Below are positions 33,358-46,908 of a stretch of 64,000 nucleotides of DNA, one piece after another. The first letter of the stretch is position 1, and every line of letters starts with the position of its first letter. Origin of the DNA: Monosporascus cannonballus (lineage: Eukaryota > Ascomycota > Sordariomycetes > Xylariales). The notes below the pieces were generated by a model. The model searched no databases. It was not told the DNA's origin and was given only the letters and a program-made list of their open reading frames with translations. Location of the stretch: the NCBI GenBank assembly GCA_004154925.1, contig QJNS01000100.1:124001-188000 (forward strand). Reading direction: 5' to 3'. The position numbers and the translations under genes are program-made.

Positions 33358-36187
33358 CGATCCTTTTTTTCCATAATTTTCGCCCAGAAAAATTTTTTAT
33401 AAGTCCTTTTTTTCGTTATTATGTCAGGTCGTATAAAAAACCGATTAATAGGAAAACGAAAAAGCGAAATAACTTACTTAAATTAATTATTTTTCGGGCT
33501 GTAAATATATTTATATGTTTTTATTATATTCGTTGCGGGTTATTATTTTGTTATATTTTTTTGTTGGATTTTTTTTTAGTACGAAAAATGTATAACGCGA
33601 AATTAAGGCCTTTATAACGTTAATAATCTTTCCATTTTTTAATTTGAAAAATTCGTTGCCAATTACTTTAAGGTTAAAATAAAATTTAAGAAAATTAAGA
33701 AAAAAACGGAACAAATACAGGCTATGGTTCGTCGTTTTCGAAAACAAAAGATATTATAGGCCGACCGTATAGTACGTATGCTTTCTTACGGGCTTCGGTC
33801 CTTAAAGGAATTAAATAAGTTGGAACGTTAAGAAAAACAGGCCAAATTAGAGGCCGCCAAGGCCATAATGGCGGAAGCCGTACCTCCTTTCAACTAATCC
33901 AACCTGAAGTCCATAAATTGATTATTTATTAATTAGAGGATTTTCGACCCTGCCGATTTCGGCATTATTAGTAAAAGTTTTTTAATAGGCGTTAGGCGTC
34001 AATAAGGTTCTTAGCAAGTTCCTAGATATTTTCGGAATCCGGATACTTTTTTTATTTAATTAGGTACTAAATAAATCCGTTTTATTTTCGTATGTCAAAA
34101 AATTTCTTTATTTCGTATATTTATTTATCTTTTATTTTTACGTCGTTTTATGCCGTATACACTTTAATTATATTTGTTATTAATGCGAATAAAACAACGC
34201 AAAAAATTAAATAAAATTTAACTTTTGGTAACAGTTTTAATTAATAATTATTTTCTAAGATTTTCTTAGCGATTTTATATAGACCGATATATTTAAAATC
34301 AAGTTTTTTATTAAGTCGTTTTATTTAAATATTTTTAATAACTAAAAGAATTATTTTTCCTTTTTCGAAAGTTAATTTTTTTAACCTTTTCTGGTTATAA
34401 TATATATTTATTTAATTTCGTACGAATTCCAGATTTATTTTTATTTTTTAATACAATTATTATAATTATTCCGACGTAAGAATTATTTTAACATTAATTG
34501 GACCGTCGTCGTATACCTTTTTATAAACTTTTAACGTAAAACCAAAATTTACGTTCGCTAATATTATTTTAATACTTTCGTAATAACTGGTATTATAAGC
34601 TAATTATACGATTAATAATTTCTTAACCTAACTATTTTATTCGTAATTAATATAATATCGTAAATAGGTTTTCAAAGTTTAATTTATATATTTTATTTAT
34701 TTATCCGTTTAATGTTTAAATACGCGAAATAATTTATAATTTAAATTAATTTATATTATTAAATTTTGCCAAAGTTTTGATGCAAATATCGTTTTTTTAT
34801 TTAAAATAATTTCCATAAGTAATCGGTATATATTAAAAATATATTTTAAAAAATATTTATTATTTGTTCGACATCCGTATCCTTATAATATGGTAAAAAA
34901 TAAAAGAATTTCGTAAATCGATTAACGATTACAAAAGTATTATTGTAATATATTTTTATAATTAGATTTTTTGATATAAAAAATTTAATGATAAAATCGA
35001 ATATAATTAAGTACTATAGTTATTTTACGATTAATAATAGCTATAACTTTTCGTATAACTTATATAGTCGTATTTTCGTTTTAACGTAAATATTATATTG
35101 CCGTATAATTTTCTATACCGTTAATTTTATTTAAGGGAAAAAAATATATGCATTAAAACCGTTTTAAGGTCTTATGGATTTCTGGATATCCGTATAACTA
35201 ATATTCGTATATTTTTCGTATTAAATCCTTTTAATATTTTTTTAAAACTTATATCTTATTTGTTTTTTGGTTTTCCGGAAAACTATTATTATATTATTAG
35301 ATTTTCTAGTATATATCCAAAGGTATTATCCGAATTATCGCAATTTGCTATATACGTAAATATCCTTTTATAATAATATTGAAAATTATATAGTTGATTT
35401 TAACTAATTTTTCTTCGAAATTTAATTACTTGCTTAAGGTATTTATTTTGCTATTTTCTAAACTTTTTCTGTAAATAATAACGAAATCGAAATTCGCTAA
35501 TTTTTTTTACGTATTTTAATTATCGTTTTATAAGTTTTTTAATAATAGTAAATCGGGTAAAATTTTGATAATTCGTATAAACCTTAACTTAATGCAAATT
35601 TCCTTTTAGAAAATACTTAAATTCTCGAAATGCCATAATAATGGCCATAAATTTTTTATTTGGAATACTATAATTAAATTCGTCTCCTTTTAATTTATAC
35701 GAAAAAATATAATAAGATATAATTTGCTTTAATTATTTCGTTATCCGATCGCTACGTTTAATACATAATTCGAAATATCGGTTTTTAATCTTATAAGGCG
35801 GTTTAAATCGTATATAATTAATACTGGTTCGTTAATAATCGTATTTTTAATATTTTAAAATACCTTTTCCGTATTTAATATTTATTTCAATATTTTTCAT
35901 AAGGTTCGTTAAAAATATAATTATTTTATTAAAATTTCGAATAAACTTCCTATAATAATTGGCGAATATAAAAATACTTATACCTCCTTAATTATCGTTA
36001 ATGTTTGCCATTTTATAACTGTAATGATTTTCTTAAATTTTATTCTAATATATCCGAAAATAATAATATATCCCAAATATTTTATTTCTTACTTATAGAA
36101 TTAACTTTTTTTATATTAACAAATAACCTTACGTCCTATAAAACTTTAAAAATTTTATAAACGTATTTTACGTATATTTCTTTTATT

Positions 36188-36250
36188 TTTAAGAAAATAA
36201 AAATATTATCAAAATAATATACGACAAAAATATCAAAATATTTTAGTAAA
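36188..36250 (-). pseudogene. Reverse-transcriptase relic of element A
   Basis: The minus frame reads YFDIFVVYYFDN followed by IFIFL, matching the Ty3-type catalytic block YLDDILIYS with the second Asp changed to Asn, a G to A change as RIP makes. The surrounding frame is full of stops. Confidence 0.65.
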
Positions 36251-39200
36251 ACATAATTTATTATCCGTTTAAAAATCACTGGTACGTTCGTAAATCCCAT
36301 CGGCGTATCTAAATACTTAAATAGTCCATATTTTATTTTAAAAGTTATTTTTTATTCGTATTCTTTTTTAATTTTAATAAAGTTATATTTATTTTTAAAA
36401 TTAAATATTATAAATTATTTAATTCCGTAAAATCAATTTTTTATTTTCGTATTTAAAGATAATAATATTTAATCCTTAACCGTAATATCGTTTAATTATT
36501 AATAATTAAATAAAAATTATGATTTTTTATTATTCTTTAATACTAAAAACATAAAATATCTTATTGGTAATTTTAACGGTTAAATCCATCTTTTTTATAA
36601 CCAATTTTCTAGATATTCTTTAAAAGTACGTAATTTATCTCCGTTAAAATTATAAATAAGGTAAAACTTGGTCGAAAAATCTCCTTTAAAAATTATTTCG
36701 TAATTTTATTCGTTATATTCTAATAATTTCGTATCGTATTCCTTCCTAAAAAGTTATTTATATCTATAATATAATAATAACATATTAATTAAATCCTTTA
36801 ATTTTTAAAGCTATTATTTTTATTATTTTAAATCGTTAATTAATTATTTTAATTTGACTTTAATAATAATAATAATATATCGTAATTTTTTTAATATTTA
36901 TTTTTTTCTTATATTTTATCCTTTTAAGTAATAAGGTTTTTATTATATCCTTATGCTTATATTTATTATTATTATCGATTAAATATTAAAATCTTAATTT
37001 CTTTTATTTTTCGTTTATTAATAAGAAATAAAATAAATTTTATTTGGCTAATTCTATTATTAATTTAAATTCCGTACTGGCATATTTATAATAATCCTAA
37101 GATCATATTATAATTTCCAAATAAAACGATATCAAAATTAATAATTTAATATCGTCTTTAAACAAAAATCTCGAAATAATTAATTTTACATATAATATTT
37201 CCGTTATTATAAACGAATTCTTAATTTTCGGCATTTGTTATTATGTAAACTTTTAACTTATATCTCCATAATAATTTAAACTTATTAACTATATTTAATA
37301 TAATATAATTCCTGCTTGAAGATTTGTAATTCATTATTGCAATATACCAATATATTTCAATTCGTATTTCGAAAATAATAAAGTTATTAACGTCTTTTAT
37401 CGTTATATTTAAAATCTTTTTTAAAAATTCCCTTTAATCCTTTTAAATTTCGTTATTTTGCGGCTTTCTTATAAATAACCTTTTTCTTTTAATTTTTATT
37501 CGAATTTATCGAACTTTATTTGTATTTTTTATTTAATGCGTTAAATTACTATATTTATCGTTATTGCCGACATATTATTCCTTCGAATTATATTACTTAT
37601 TCTTAATTTTATTATAATTTTTTCTCTATCGAATAAACTGTTTTCTTATATTTACAACTATATCCCATTATACGTTATCTTAATTATCATTTTAAAGATT
37701 TTTTTATAAATTAACGTATTTCTTCTTTAATAACTTTTTTTCTTAGGGATTTAAAATAAATACCAACTAAAAATAAAAATCTGTAATAATTTTTTAATAT
37801 TGTTTTTTTATTATACGTTAAATTAACTCCTTTTCCGTTTAATGGTTACATTATCCATAATAATAAAAAAGGTCTTTTTATAAGCATTATTTTCCTTCGG
37901 GCCAACTTTTTATTTCGGCCAGTTACTGGATATCTTCCGGATCTATAATTCGAAAATATCGATATTATTATTTATCGTCCTTATTATTTCCGGTACGGTT
38001 TGGAAAATCGAATTCCTTATAATATATACGGGTAATTCGTTCGTAAATATATTATTTCCATTTTTCGTAATCGGGATATTCTTATCGTCGACAGTAAATA
38101 ACATGCATTTTATTATATCGATTAAAAATTCCGGGACAAATTTTTTCTGTCCAACTTTAATATTCGCATAATTATCCTTATAATGCTTCTTATTTATGTT
38201 CGCAATATTTATTAAACTAACTTTTTAATTTTTCGCATTCCCCGTCGAATTTCTTATCGTAATAATCATTATTAAACTTTTTGCCGTAAAGTTGGTACGT
38301 ATTTAGCTTAAATTATATTAATAAATTTATTATTATTTTCTTAATTATTTCTGGATTATCTTTCCGATACAAATATGTAATTATCCTATCGTAACTTCTT
38401 AGATTTTTTGCATTTATAAACCTTATATTCCATTTGGCCATAATTAAAATATTTAATTTGGCGTTAATTTTATTTATGAGTAACGCCGAATTCCATAAAT
38501 CCTAACGCCGTTTCGTAAAAAATAAAAAGCGCGTTTCGTTTCTTCCCCTAATTAAACTTATTATACTCTAATCGTAAAGTATATTATCTCTTCTTTTCCT
38601 ATCGTTTTTTTAAATTGTTAATTATTAATCTTAATTACCTTTATAATATATCGGTCCAAAGTAATTAATCGTTTAATCCGAATAATCTTATCTTTTATAT
38701 TATCCTTTATCTTTTTATAAAACATATTAATAAAAACATTAGCTTTATCGTTTCCTTATTTGATTTTAACCGCAAAATTCTTAAAAATCACGGCGTACTT
38801 AGACGCAAATCCTTTTTATCAAAGTTATAAAAATTACTAAGCTGCAAATGGTTCCTTATTTAAATTGCGGAAATTATCGCATATTTTATTTTCGAAATTA
38901 ATATAAAGTAAAAAAATCTTATTAATAAAACCTTCTTTATGTAATTCTTTTATTTCTAAATTTTTTTTTATAATCTGTTCAAATTAATTAACCGTATCTC
39001 TCGTTAGGCATACTTCTATTATTAGGACCTTATTCGCTAAGTTACTAAGATCCAAAAAACAAAGATAAACTCGCGCCTAAGTCAAAAATGTTTAAGGGTT
39101 ACCCTTTTTATCATAAGGCTCCGGCTTCCTAAACTTTATACGGGCGAAAAAAACTTAAGTAAATAGCGTAACCCTAATTTATCGGATTTTTTTTTCCATT

Positions 39201-39316
39201 TTCCGAATTCGAACCTAAAATTATTAAATAAAGGTTTCCTAAGCGTTAATCGACATTTTAACAATATTAAATATTATTCACAATTTAACGGTATTATTAA
39301 ACAAAAACTTATAACA

Positions 39317-39687
39317 TATAACGAACTAAAAGGTTTAACTAATTATTAAACCTTAATTATACGGGTTTATATTAACAAAAATACTGTTAAAATCTAAGCA
39401 ATAAATATAATAATCGTATTATATCTCGTAATTCCAAAAATACCTTGGGTAACGATATTATATTACAAACTAAAACTATCTAAATTATAGAAAAAATAAA
39501 CGTTTTATATTTAATTCCTTTAACCTGTCGAACCCGGCTTTATGGGCTTTACGATCGATCCTGTCGAACCCGGTTCTATAGGCTCTACGATCGATCCTGT
39601 CGAGCCATCACGTGACTTGACCCACATGGCTTAGTCATTTTTCTGTTACGACCGTTTCCCGGGGCCGCAGCCTGTTAGGTCATAATA
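39317..39687 (-). repeat. LTR of element A (right)
   Basis: 371 bp starting TATAACGAACTA (RIP form of TGTGACGAGCTA) and ending GGTCATAATA. It has the same 36-bp double repeat, here with better-preserved GATCGATCCTGTCGA units. Mutation is unevenly distributed compared with the left LTR. Confidence 0.85.
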
Positions 39688-39692
39688 CTGAG

Positions 39693-39952
39693 CAAGATCT
39701 CGCTAAGCACAGCTAAATAAAGATAAGCAGTAATATCAAAACTAAGATATATATGCTTATTATTTCCATAGTTTAAATAATATCAGCTTATAATACTTAT
39801 TAATATTAATTATATATAATATGGTTTTTTTATATTTAGTAGTACGAAATATAATTAAATTATTTTATTATTATAAAGTTCTAAAATATTTCCATTAATA
39901 TAAATTTGTGTAAATAAAGTTTAATAATTAGTTAAACCGTTTAGCCGTTATA
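39693..39952 (+). repeat. 5' LTR of element B, second part
   Basis: The continuation after element A, 260 bp, matching the distal two thirds of 45978-46369 and ending GCCGTTATA (a RIP form of GCCGTCACA). It is much more mutated than the first part. Confidence 0.8.
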
Positions 39953-42900
39953 CGTTACAAGTTTTTATTTAGTAATATCGTTAGATTTTGAGCACTATCG
40001 CCGACATTATATTTACCAGCAAGCAGCTCGAACAGCCCAGTTATCAGGTCTTTAATAACCCGGATATTGGAATAAAATCCGCAAAAAGCAGCTTCGCCTT
40101 TTTCGTAAGGAAGTTCTTCGACCTCTAGATATTATAAATAAACGCATCTTTTAGCTTAAAAGAAATAATAATAACCTTATAACGCTTTTTTAAATTATCC
40201 ATAAAAAGCTTAAAAAAAGGAAAAGTTCTTAAAATTAAAAAGCCTTTTCGAATAAGCCAGATTATTTAATTAAACTTTACTAAAAAATTAGGAACAGTCC
40301 TTAAATCTCTTAAGCTAAAACTTTGCGACGGAATTTCGATTAAGCTATAATATTTCTTAATTTAATACCGAATATATGTCGGGTATTTTTTTATTTAATT
40401 AATTATATTTATTATACGAATTAAATTCGCAATCGGATAATTTACCGGAAATACGGTAATTTAATTCGAATTTATCATAAGGAAATATATTATTTAATTA
40501 ATGGAAAAACGAAATACGGAAATAATATAAATATATAACAATTAAAAATAATTTAAATAAATATTAATAAATGTTTTCGGAATAATAAATAAACAAATAA
40601 AAGCCGAAAAATAAATTTAATAATTATAATTAAAACGTCGGTATTTAATTATAACAGTACGTTTATTTAATTAATATTTAAGTTGAATTATTAACAAAAA
40701 ATTAATAATTAAACTTTTTAATAACTTAAATTTTTTTTAATTTAATCGGCCTAATTATCTATCGGATTATATCGTTATAATAATTAAGATCGACGATTAA
40801 TAATATGTCTGGCGTATTAGAAGTACCAAAGGAAAAAAAATAACGAATTCCGATATACGGCTAATACTAGCGCTTTTCGACTTAACAATACTTTTTACGG
40901 CATGGAACTAGGATCCCTAAAATTAGGAATTATTTATAAAAAAACCGGAATTAAACCAAATATTTTAATTATAACAAAATGGGGTATAAGGCAGTATGGT
41001 GCAAGGCACTTAAAAAACCCCGTTAGGATAACTGGAAACCTGTACTCAAAGGATAATCCAGAGAAAATCAGAAAAACGGACGCAAATCTATTAACATAAT
41101 TCGGCTTAAGTAGGTATTAGGCCCCTTATAGCGAAAAATCTAATAAGAAATGCGAAAAACCAAAAAGCTAACTTAATAAATATTGCGAACATAACAAAAA
41201 GCATTACAAAAATAATTACGCAAATACCAGAACTGGATAAAAAAAATCTGTCTCAGAACACCTAATCAATACGGCAAAAGGCACGCCATATATTGTCGAC
41301 GACAAGAATATCCCGATTACGAAAAATAAAAATAATATATTTATAAATGCATTACTTATATATATTATAAAAGATTTAATTTTTTAAACTGTAGCAAAAA
41401 TAACAAAAATAATAAATAATAATATCGATATTTCTAATTTATAAGCTTAAGAAATATTTAATAATTGGCCGAAATAAAACATTAATCTGAAAAAATAATA
41501 TTTATAAAAAAACCTTTTTTATTATTGTTAATAATATAATTATCAAACGGAAAAAAAGTAAATTTAGTACATAACAAAAGATATTACCAAGAAAATATTA
41601 TAAATTTTTAGTTTTAATTAATATTTATTATAAACCTTTACGAAACAAATTTTATTAAAATAATGCGTTAATTTTAAGGCGAATTTTAGAATAATAATTA
41701 AGATAATATATAATAAAATAAAGTTAAAATCATACAAAAATAATTTATTTAATAAGGAAATACATTATGAGAAAACCAAAAATAGTTAATATAAATTAAA
41801 GAAATAATATCCCGATAATAACGACAAATGCAATAATTTAATATATTAAATATAAAAATAAAATAAAGTTCGATAAATTCGAATAAGAATTAAAAGCTAA
41901 GGATTACTTATAAAAAAGTCGTAAAATAATAAAACTTGAAAAAATTAAAAGGGATTTTTGAAAAAGGTTTTAAATGTAATAATAAAAATTAATAACAACT
42001 TTATGATTTTAAATATACGAATTAAAACGTATTAATATACCGTAATAATAAATTACAAAATTTCAGGTAAAAATTGTGTTATACCGAATAGAATTAATAA
42101 GTTTCAATTATTATGGAAATTTAAGTTAAAATTGTATATAGTAACGAATGTCGAAAATTAGGAATTTGCTTACGATAACGAAAAAATTATACGTAAAATT
42201 AATTATTTCGAAATTTTTATTTAAAAACGATATTAAATAATTAATTTCGATATCGTTTTATTCGGGAATTACGATATGATCTTAAGAAAACAATGGATGT
42301 ATTAATATAAAGTCTTAATTAATAAAAAGATTAATTAGGTAAGGTTTACCTTATATTTTATTAATAAAAAAAAGAATTAAGATCTTAATATTGGATCGAA
42401 ATTGGAGACGAATATAGGCATAAAAATACGATAAAAACGATATTACTTAAAAGGATAAAATAAAAAAAATGAGCGTTAAAGAAAAATATAACGTATCGTT
42501 ATTATTATTAAAGCAAAATTAAGATAATTAAATAATAACTTAAAATAATAGCCTTAAAAATCAGAAATTTTAATTAATATATTATTATTATATTATAAAT
42601 ATAAATACATTTTTAGAAAAAGACTTATTACGAAATTACCAAAATATAACGAATAAAATCATAAAATAATTTTCGAAAAAGGATTTTCGACGAATTTTTA
42701 CCTTATTTATAATTTTAACGGAAACGAATTACGCGTTTTTAAAGAATACCTAAAAGATCGGGTGCAGAAAAAATAAATTCGAGCTTTGAAATTACCAGCA
42801 GACCACCTAATGTTTTTCGTGCCCAAAGAAATAAAAAATTACGACTTATAGTTAATTATCGATAAGTAAATAATATTATTACTTTTGATTACGGAAATAA

Positions 42901-43095
42901 AAAACCGATTTTACGAAACTTAATAGTTTACGGCATTTAATTTTAAAAACGGATATTACTTTATTAAGATTAAAAAAGGATATAAATAAAAAATAACGTT
43001 TAAAACGAAATACGGATTATTTAAGTATTTAATTACATTAATAGTATTTACGAACGTATTAATAACTTTTAACGGATAATTAACCATATAGTACG

Positions 43096-43155
43096 AAAAT
43101 TCCTCGATGTTTTTATTGTTTGTTACTTCGACGATATTTTTATTTTTTTAAAAAA
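43096..43155 (+). pseudogene. Reverse-transcriptase relic of element B
   Basis: The plus frame reads KFLDVFIVCYFDDIFIF, the catalytic block of Ty3-type reverse transcriptase with both aspartates kept. Stops occur on both sides. RNase H-like sequence follows near 43560-43800. Confidence 0.7.
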
Positions 43156-44308
43156 CGGAAAAAGTATATATAAAATACGTTTATAAAATTTTTTAAGCTT
43201 TACAAAACGTAAAGTTATTTATTAACGCAAAAAAGTTAATTTTATTTACAAAAGGTAAAATATTTAAAATATATTATTATTTTAGGATATATTAAGATAA
43301 ACCCTAAGAAAATTGTTATAAATATAAAATGGTAAATGTTAACTATAGTTAAAAAGGTATAAGTATTTTTTGGATTCGCTAATTATTATAAAAAGTTTAT
43401 TCGGAATTTTAATAGGATAATAATACCCTTAACTAACCTTACGAAAAAAACAAAAAAGTTTAAATAAATACCCGAAATAAAAAAAAGCGTTTTAAAATAT
43501 TAAAAATGCGATTATTAGCGAATTAATATTAACTATATACGATCTAAACCGGTTTGTTAAATTAAAAACCGATATTTCGGATTATATAGTAAACGTAATA
43601 ATCGGATAATGAAATAATTAAGGCAAATTATATCTTATTGTTTTCTTTTTATATAAATTAAAAAAACCGAACTTAATTATGGTATTCTAAATAAAGAGTT
43701 TATAGTTATTATTATAGCATTCCGAAAATTTAGGTATTTTTAAAAAGAAATTTATACCAGATTAAAATTTATATAGGTTATTAAAATCTTACCTGATTTA
43801 TTATAACTAGAAAACTTATAGGGCGATACCTTTATTATGTAGAAAAATTAGAGAATTTCGATTTCGTTATTATTTATAAAAAAGGCTTAAAAATAATAAA
43901 GTAAATATTTTAAGCGAATAATTATTTCTCGAAAAGAATTAGTTAAAGTTAGTTATATAATTTTTAATACCACTGCAAAAAGATATTTACGCCCGCGACA
44001 GATTGCGATAATTCGGGCAATATATTTTGATACATATCAGAAAATCCAGCAATATAACGACGGTTTCCCAGAGGATTAAAAACCGAATAAGATACAAATT
44101 TCAGAAGAATACCAAAAGGATTTAGTACGAAACATATACGAATATCAGCTGTATAGATATCTAGAAATTCACAAAACCTTAGAACGATTTCGACGTACAT
44201 ATTCCCTCTCTAAAATAAAATTAACAGTATAAAAAAATCATATAGTAATACGATATTTACGTTAAAACAAAAGCTTGACTACATAAGTTATACGGAAAAT
44301 TACAGCTA

Positions 44309-44506
44309 TTGTCAGTCGTAAAACGATTAAAATATTTAGTTAGATTCGACTTTATTACTAAATTTCCTATATTAAAAAATCCAGTTACAAAAGTATATTA
44401 CGATAACATTTTCGTAATAGTTGATCGATTTACAAAATTTTTCTATTTCTTATTATATTATAAGAATATAAACGCCGAACAAATAACATATATTTTTGTT
44501 AAATAA
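44309..44506 (+). pseudogene. Integrase-core relic of element B
   Basis: A 65-codon open stretch reads FDFITKFPILKNPV, then YDNIFVIVDRFTKFFYF, matching the first half of the retroviral-type integrase core (W/D-F-I-x-x-L-P ... V-V-D-R-x-T-K). It is the longest surviving piece of the element's polyprotein. Downstream the frame is closed by RIP stops. Confidence 0.78.
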
Positions 44507-45232
44507 GTTTTTAACATATACGGATTACTTATAGAAATTATTTAAATAAAGCATCGATATTTGTATCTAAGTTTTAATAAAGCTTAATAACATAAATCGG
44601 CTTAAATTACAAATTATTTGACGCTTTTAAATTATAAATAAAGGGATAAATAAAATAAACGAGTTATATTTTTAAACTTTACCTACGATATTATATTACT
44701 TACGAATAAAATAATTAAGTTATAAAATTAATTATTGCCCAGCTAGTCTATATTATCAGTTATTACGAAAATATCAAAATAATACTTGAAAACACAAATT
44801 TTGATTTTATTTTAAAAATTTACAGAAAAGTATACGATAATGGTCCAATTAATATCAAACTAATTTTTACCTTAAAATAATTACGACAATTATATTAGAA
44901 AATAAAAACAGAACTAAAATTCGTACGTAACCAAATAAGCAAATAATATAATTAAAAAAGATTAAAAAAACTAATTTTTAAAAAAGGAAAAATGATTTTT
45001 TTTCGCCACTAAAAATATTTAAACAAAACAATCTAACAAAAAACTTGATTCGAAATATATCGATTTATATAAAATTACTAAGAAAGTTTTAAAAAATAAT
45101 TATAAATTGGAATTTCCATTAAAAGGTAAACATTATTTAATTTTTTATATTTTTTTATTCGAATTAATAACGGATATAATTAAGATATATACGCTATAAA
45201 ACGATGTAAATGTAAAAGACGAATAGGTATAT

Positions 45233-45370
45233 AAGGTAAAAAGAATTTTCGACATACGAAAACAAAACGGACTTACTTAGCATCTGATTAAGTGGAAAAA
45301 ATATCCGGATTCCGAAAATACCTAGGAATCCGCTAAGAATCTTATTAGCGTTTAACGTTTGCTGAAAAAC
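45233..45370 (+). pseudogene. Chromodomain relic of element B
   Basis: The frame reads VYKVKRIFDIR, then HLIKWKKYPDSENT, a stop in place of Trp, and ESAKNLI. This is the chromodomain signature (YxVExIL...LVKWKGYPDSENTWEP) found at the integrase C-terminus of chromoviruses, which target heterochromatin. Two TAG codons replace residues expected to be Gln or Trp. Confidence 0.75.
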
Positions 45371-45977
45371 TTTTGTTAGTAACAACGGAACCAATAGAAA
45401 TAATTATATTCTAATTAATGTTTTTAACGAATTAATCGGTATTACCGATACCAAACTAGTTTACGGGATTAGCGAAAGGAACTAATACGGCTATGGAAAC
45501 CTCGATAATGGCCTGCTTTTAGTATTCTTATTCCTCCACCTTTTCGAACGATTATAACTCCCGTTATATTATTTTTATTTTTTTTGAACAAAAAAACTCC
45601 TTTTGTTTTCGAAAACAAATTAAACGCGCGATAACCCTATTTATTTCCTATTATTTAACTTTTTTTACGAAAACCTTTTTTCGCTTTAAGCGTTAATTCT
45701 TGGCGCAAATATTTTCCAAAAAGAAAAAAGGAACGTTAATCCCGTTATAAAAATATTTACGTTTAACGTAAGCTTTATATTTGGAAACGTTTTTTATTAT
45801 TTCGCATTTTTAATCCTTGAAAACATTAAAAATACCGTATAACTTTAAAACTAAAATCGTCAAAAATAAAAAGCAGGTTTTGTCGACGCGTAGTAAAAAA
45901 AACCTGGCGACAACTTTTAATAATGTAATCCGATATCGTAAAAAACCGGTAATACTTATCAGGAAAAAATGAAATCG

Positions 45978-46369
45978 TATTACGGCCTAACAGGTTCCGG
46001 CTTTAAGAAACGGTTAACAAAGATAATACGGACCACCTTCCAGGTCACGTAACGGGTACTTAACAAAAATCTACTAAATACGAATAATTAGCATTGAATA
46101 ATTGCTTAACAAAACTTCGTTAAACAAAGCTAAATAGAAATAATTAGTAATACCAAAACCAAGATATGTACGCTTATTATTTTCATAGTTTAAATAGCAC
46201 TAGCTTATAACATTTATCAATACTAATCGCTTGCAATACGGCTTTTATATCCTTGGTATTATGAGACGTAATTAAGTTACCTTATTGCTACAGAGTCCTA
46301 CGATACTCCTGCCAATATAAACTCGTACGACTAAGGTTTAATAGTTGGTTAAACCGCCTAGCCGTCACA
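45978..46369 (+). repeat. 3' LTR of element B
   Basis: 392 bp starting TATTACGGCCTAACAGG (RIP form of the TGTTACGACC start) and ending GCCGTCACA, followed by target duplication CTAAG. Its last 130 bp, read in reverse, match the start of LTR A. Confidence 0.85.
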
Positions 46370-46789
46370 CTAAGTCGTACGGGTTTATGTTGGCAGGAAT
46401 ATCGTGGGATTTTGAGCAATAGATATAATAATTGGTTATGTCTTGTAATACTAAACGTATTTTGGATAACGATGTTTTATTGTAAGCTGTTATTATTTAA
46501 ATTATAAAAATAATGATTGTATATATGATTTTTATTATTCCCTCGATTATTATCCATCGCGTTATATATAATAATTATAATTTTCATAATTAGAATTTTT
46601 TTCGTGTAATTATAAATATATTACTAATTATTTATTACGTAAATTATGAAGTAAATCGTATTATTTCTATCGTTATAGCAATTTTCGTAGACCTAGATTT
46701 ATTCAGTCGTAATGCGTTTTTTTTCTCAAAATTTTATTTCAAGATTTTTTTGGTAAGTATTTATTATTTTTTATAATAGTGTAAGATAA

Positions 46790-46908
46790 GCGAGGGTGCG
46801 ACGCTAACCACAAGACCAAAAGATCAACAATTTCAAACTCCAATTGGGATTTGGGCACCCAAATCCACCTTATAAGAGCGCATGCAATAAGCCTCCAGCT
46901 ATGTTACA
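46790..46908. mobile_element. 119-bp mini-element with 5-bp duplication
   Basis: A GC-balanced unit starting TGTAAGATAAGCG and ending GCTATGTTACA, flanked exactly by AATAG (46785-46789 and 46909-46913). The ends TGTAA/TTACA form a short inverted repeat with TG...CA termini as in LTRs. It is inserted in RIP-degraded element C and carries no RIP signature itself. It has no coding capacity. Either a very small solo LTR or a MITE-like element. Confidence 0.7.

Larger units (their letters stand above)
32987..39687 (-). mobile_element. Ty3/gypsy element A, full length
   Basis: A 6701-bp element with two 371-bp LTRs in direct orientation, inserted in the 5' LTR of element B. Flanking 5-mers CTTAA (32982-32986) and CTGAG (39688-39692) occupy the target-duplication position but match at only 3 of 5 bases. 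Coding sense is minus: a gag hallmark (KPEPYDKKGNP) reads at about 39096-39135 and a reverse-transcriptase active-site region at about 36190-36250. Every frame is destroyed by RIP. Confidence 0.83.
32855..46369 (+). mobile_element. Ty3/gypsy element B with nested element A
   Basis: It starts TGTTACGACCTGACAGG (32855) and ends GCCGTCACA (46369), with exact 5-bp duplication CTAAG on both sides (32850-32854, 46370-46374). After removing element A, the 5' LTR (32855-32986 plus 39693-39952) is 392 bp, the same as the 3' LTR (45978-46369). The internal region is about 6 kb, in plus sense with Ty3 order: reverse transcriptase, RNase H, integrase, chromodomain. All frames carry many stops from RIP. 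Confidence 0.85.

Noticed and set aside
33511..33747. A 78-codon minus frame in element A, and similar frames such as 47693-47893
   Set aside because: AT-rich chance frames of Lys, Asn, Phe and Ile without motifs; the strand's Ty3 motifs lie elsewhere.
46790..46850. tRNA-like A box (read in reverse, GTGGTTAGCGTCGCACC) suggesting a SINE
   Set aside because: It lies at the end of the element, no B box or anticodon arm follows, and TG...CA ends with a 5-bp duplication fit an LTR-like unit better.
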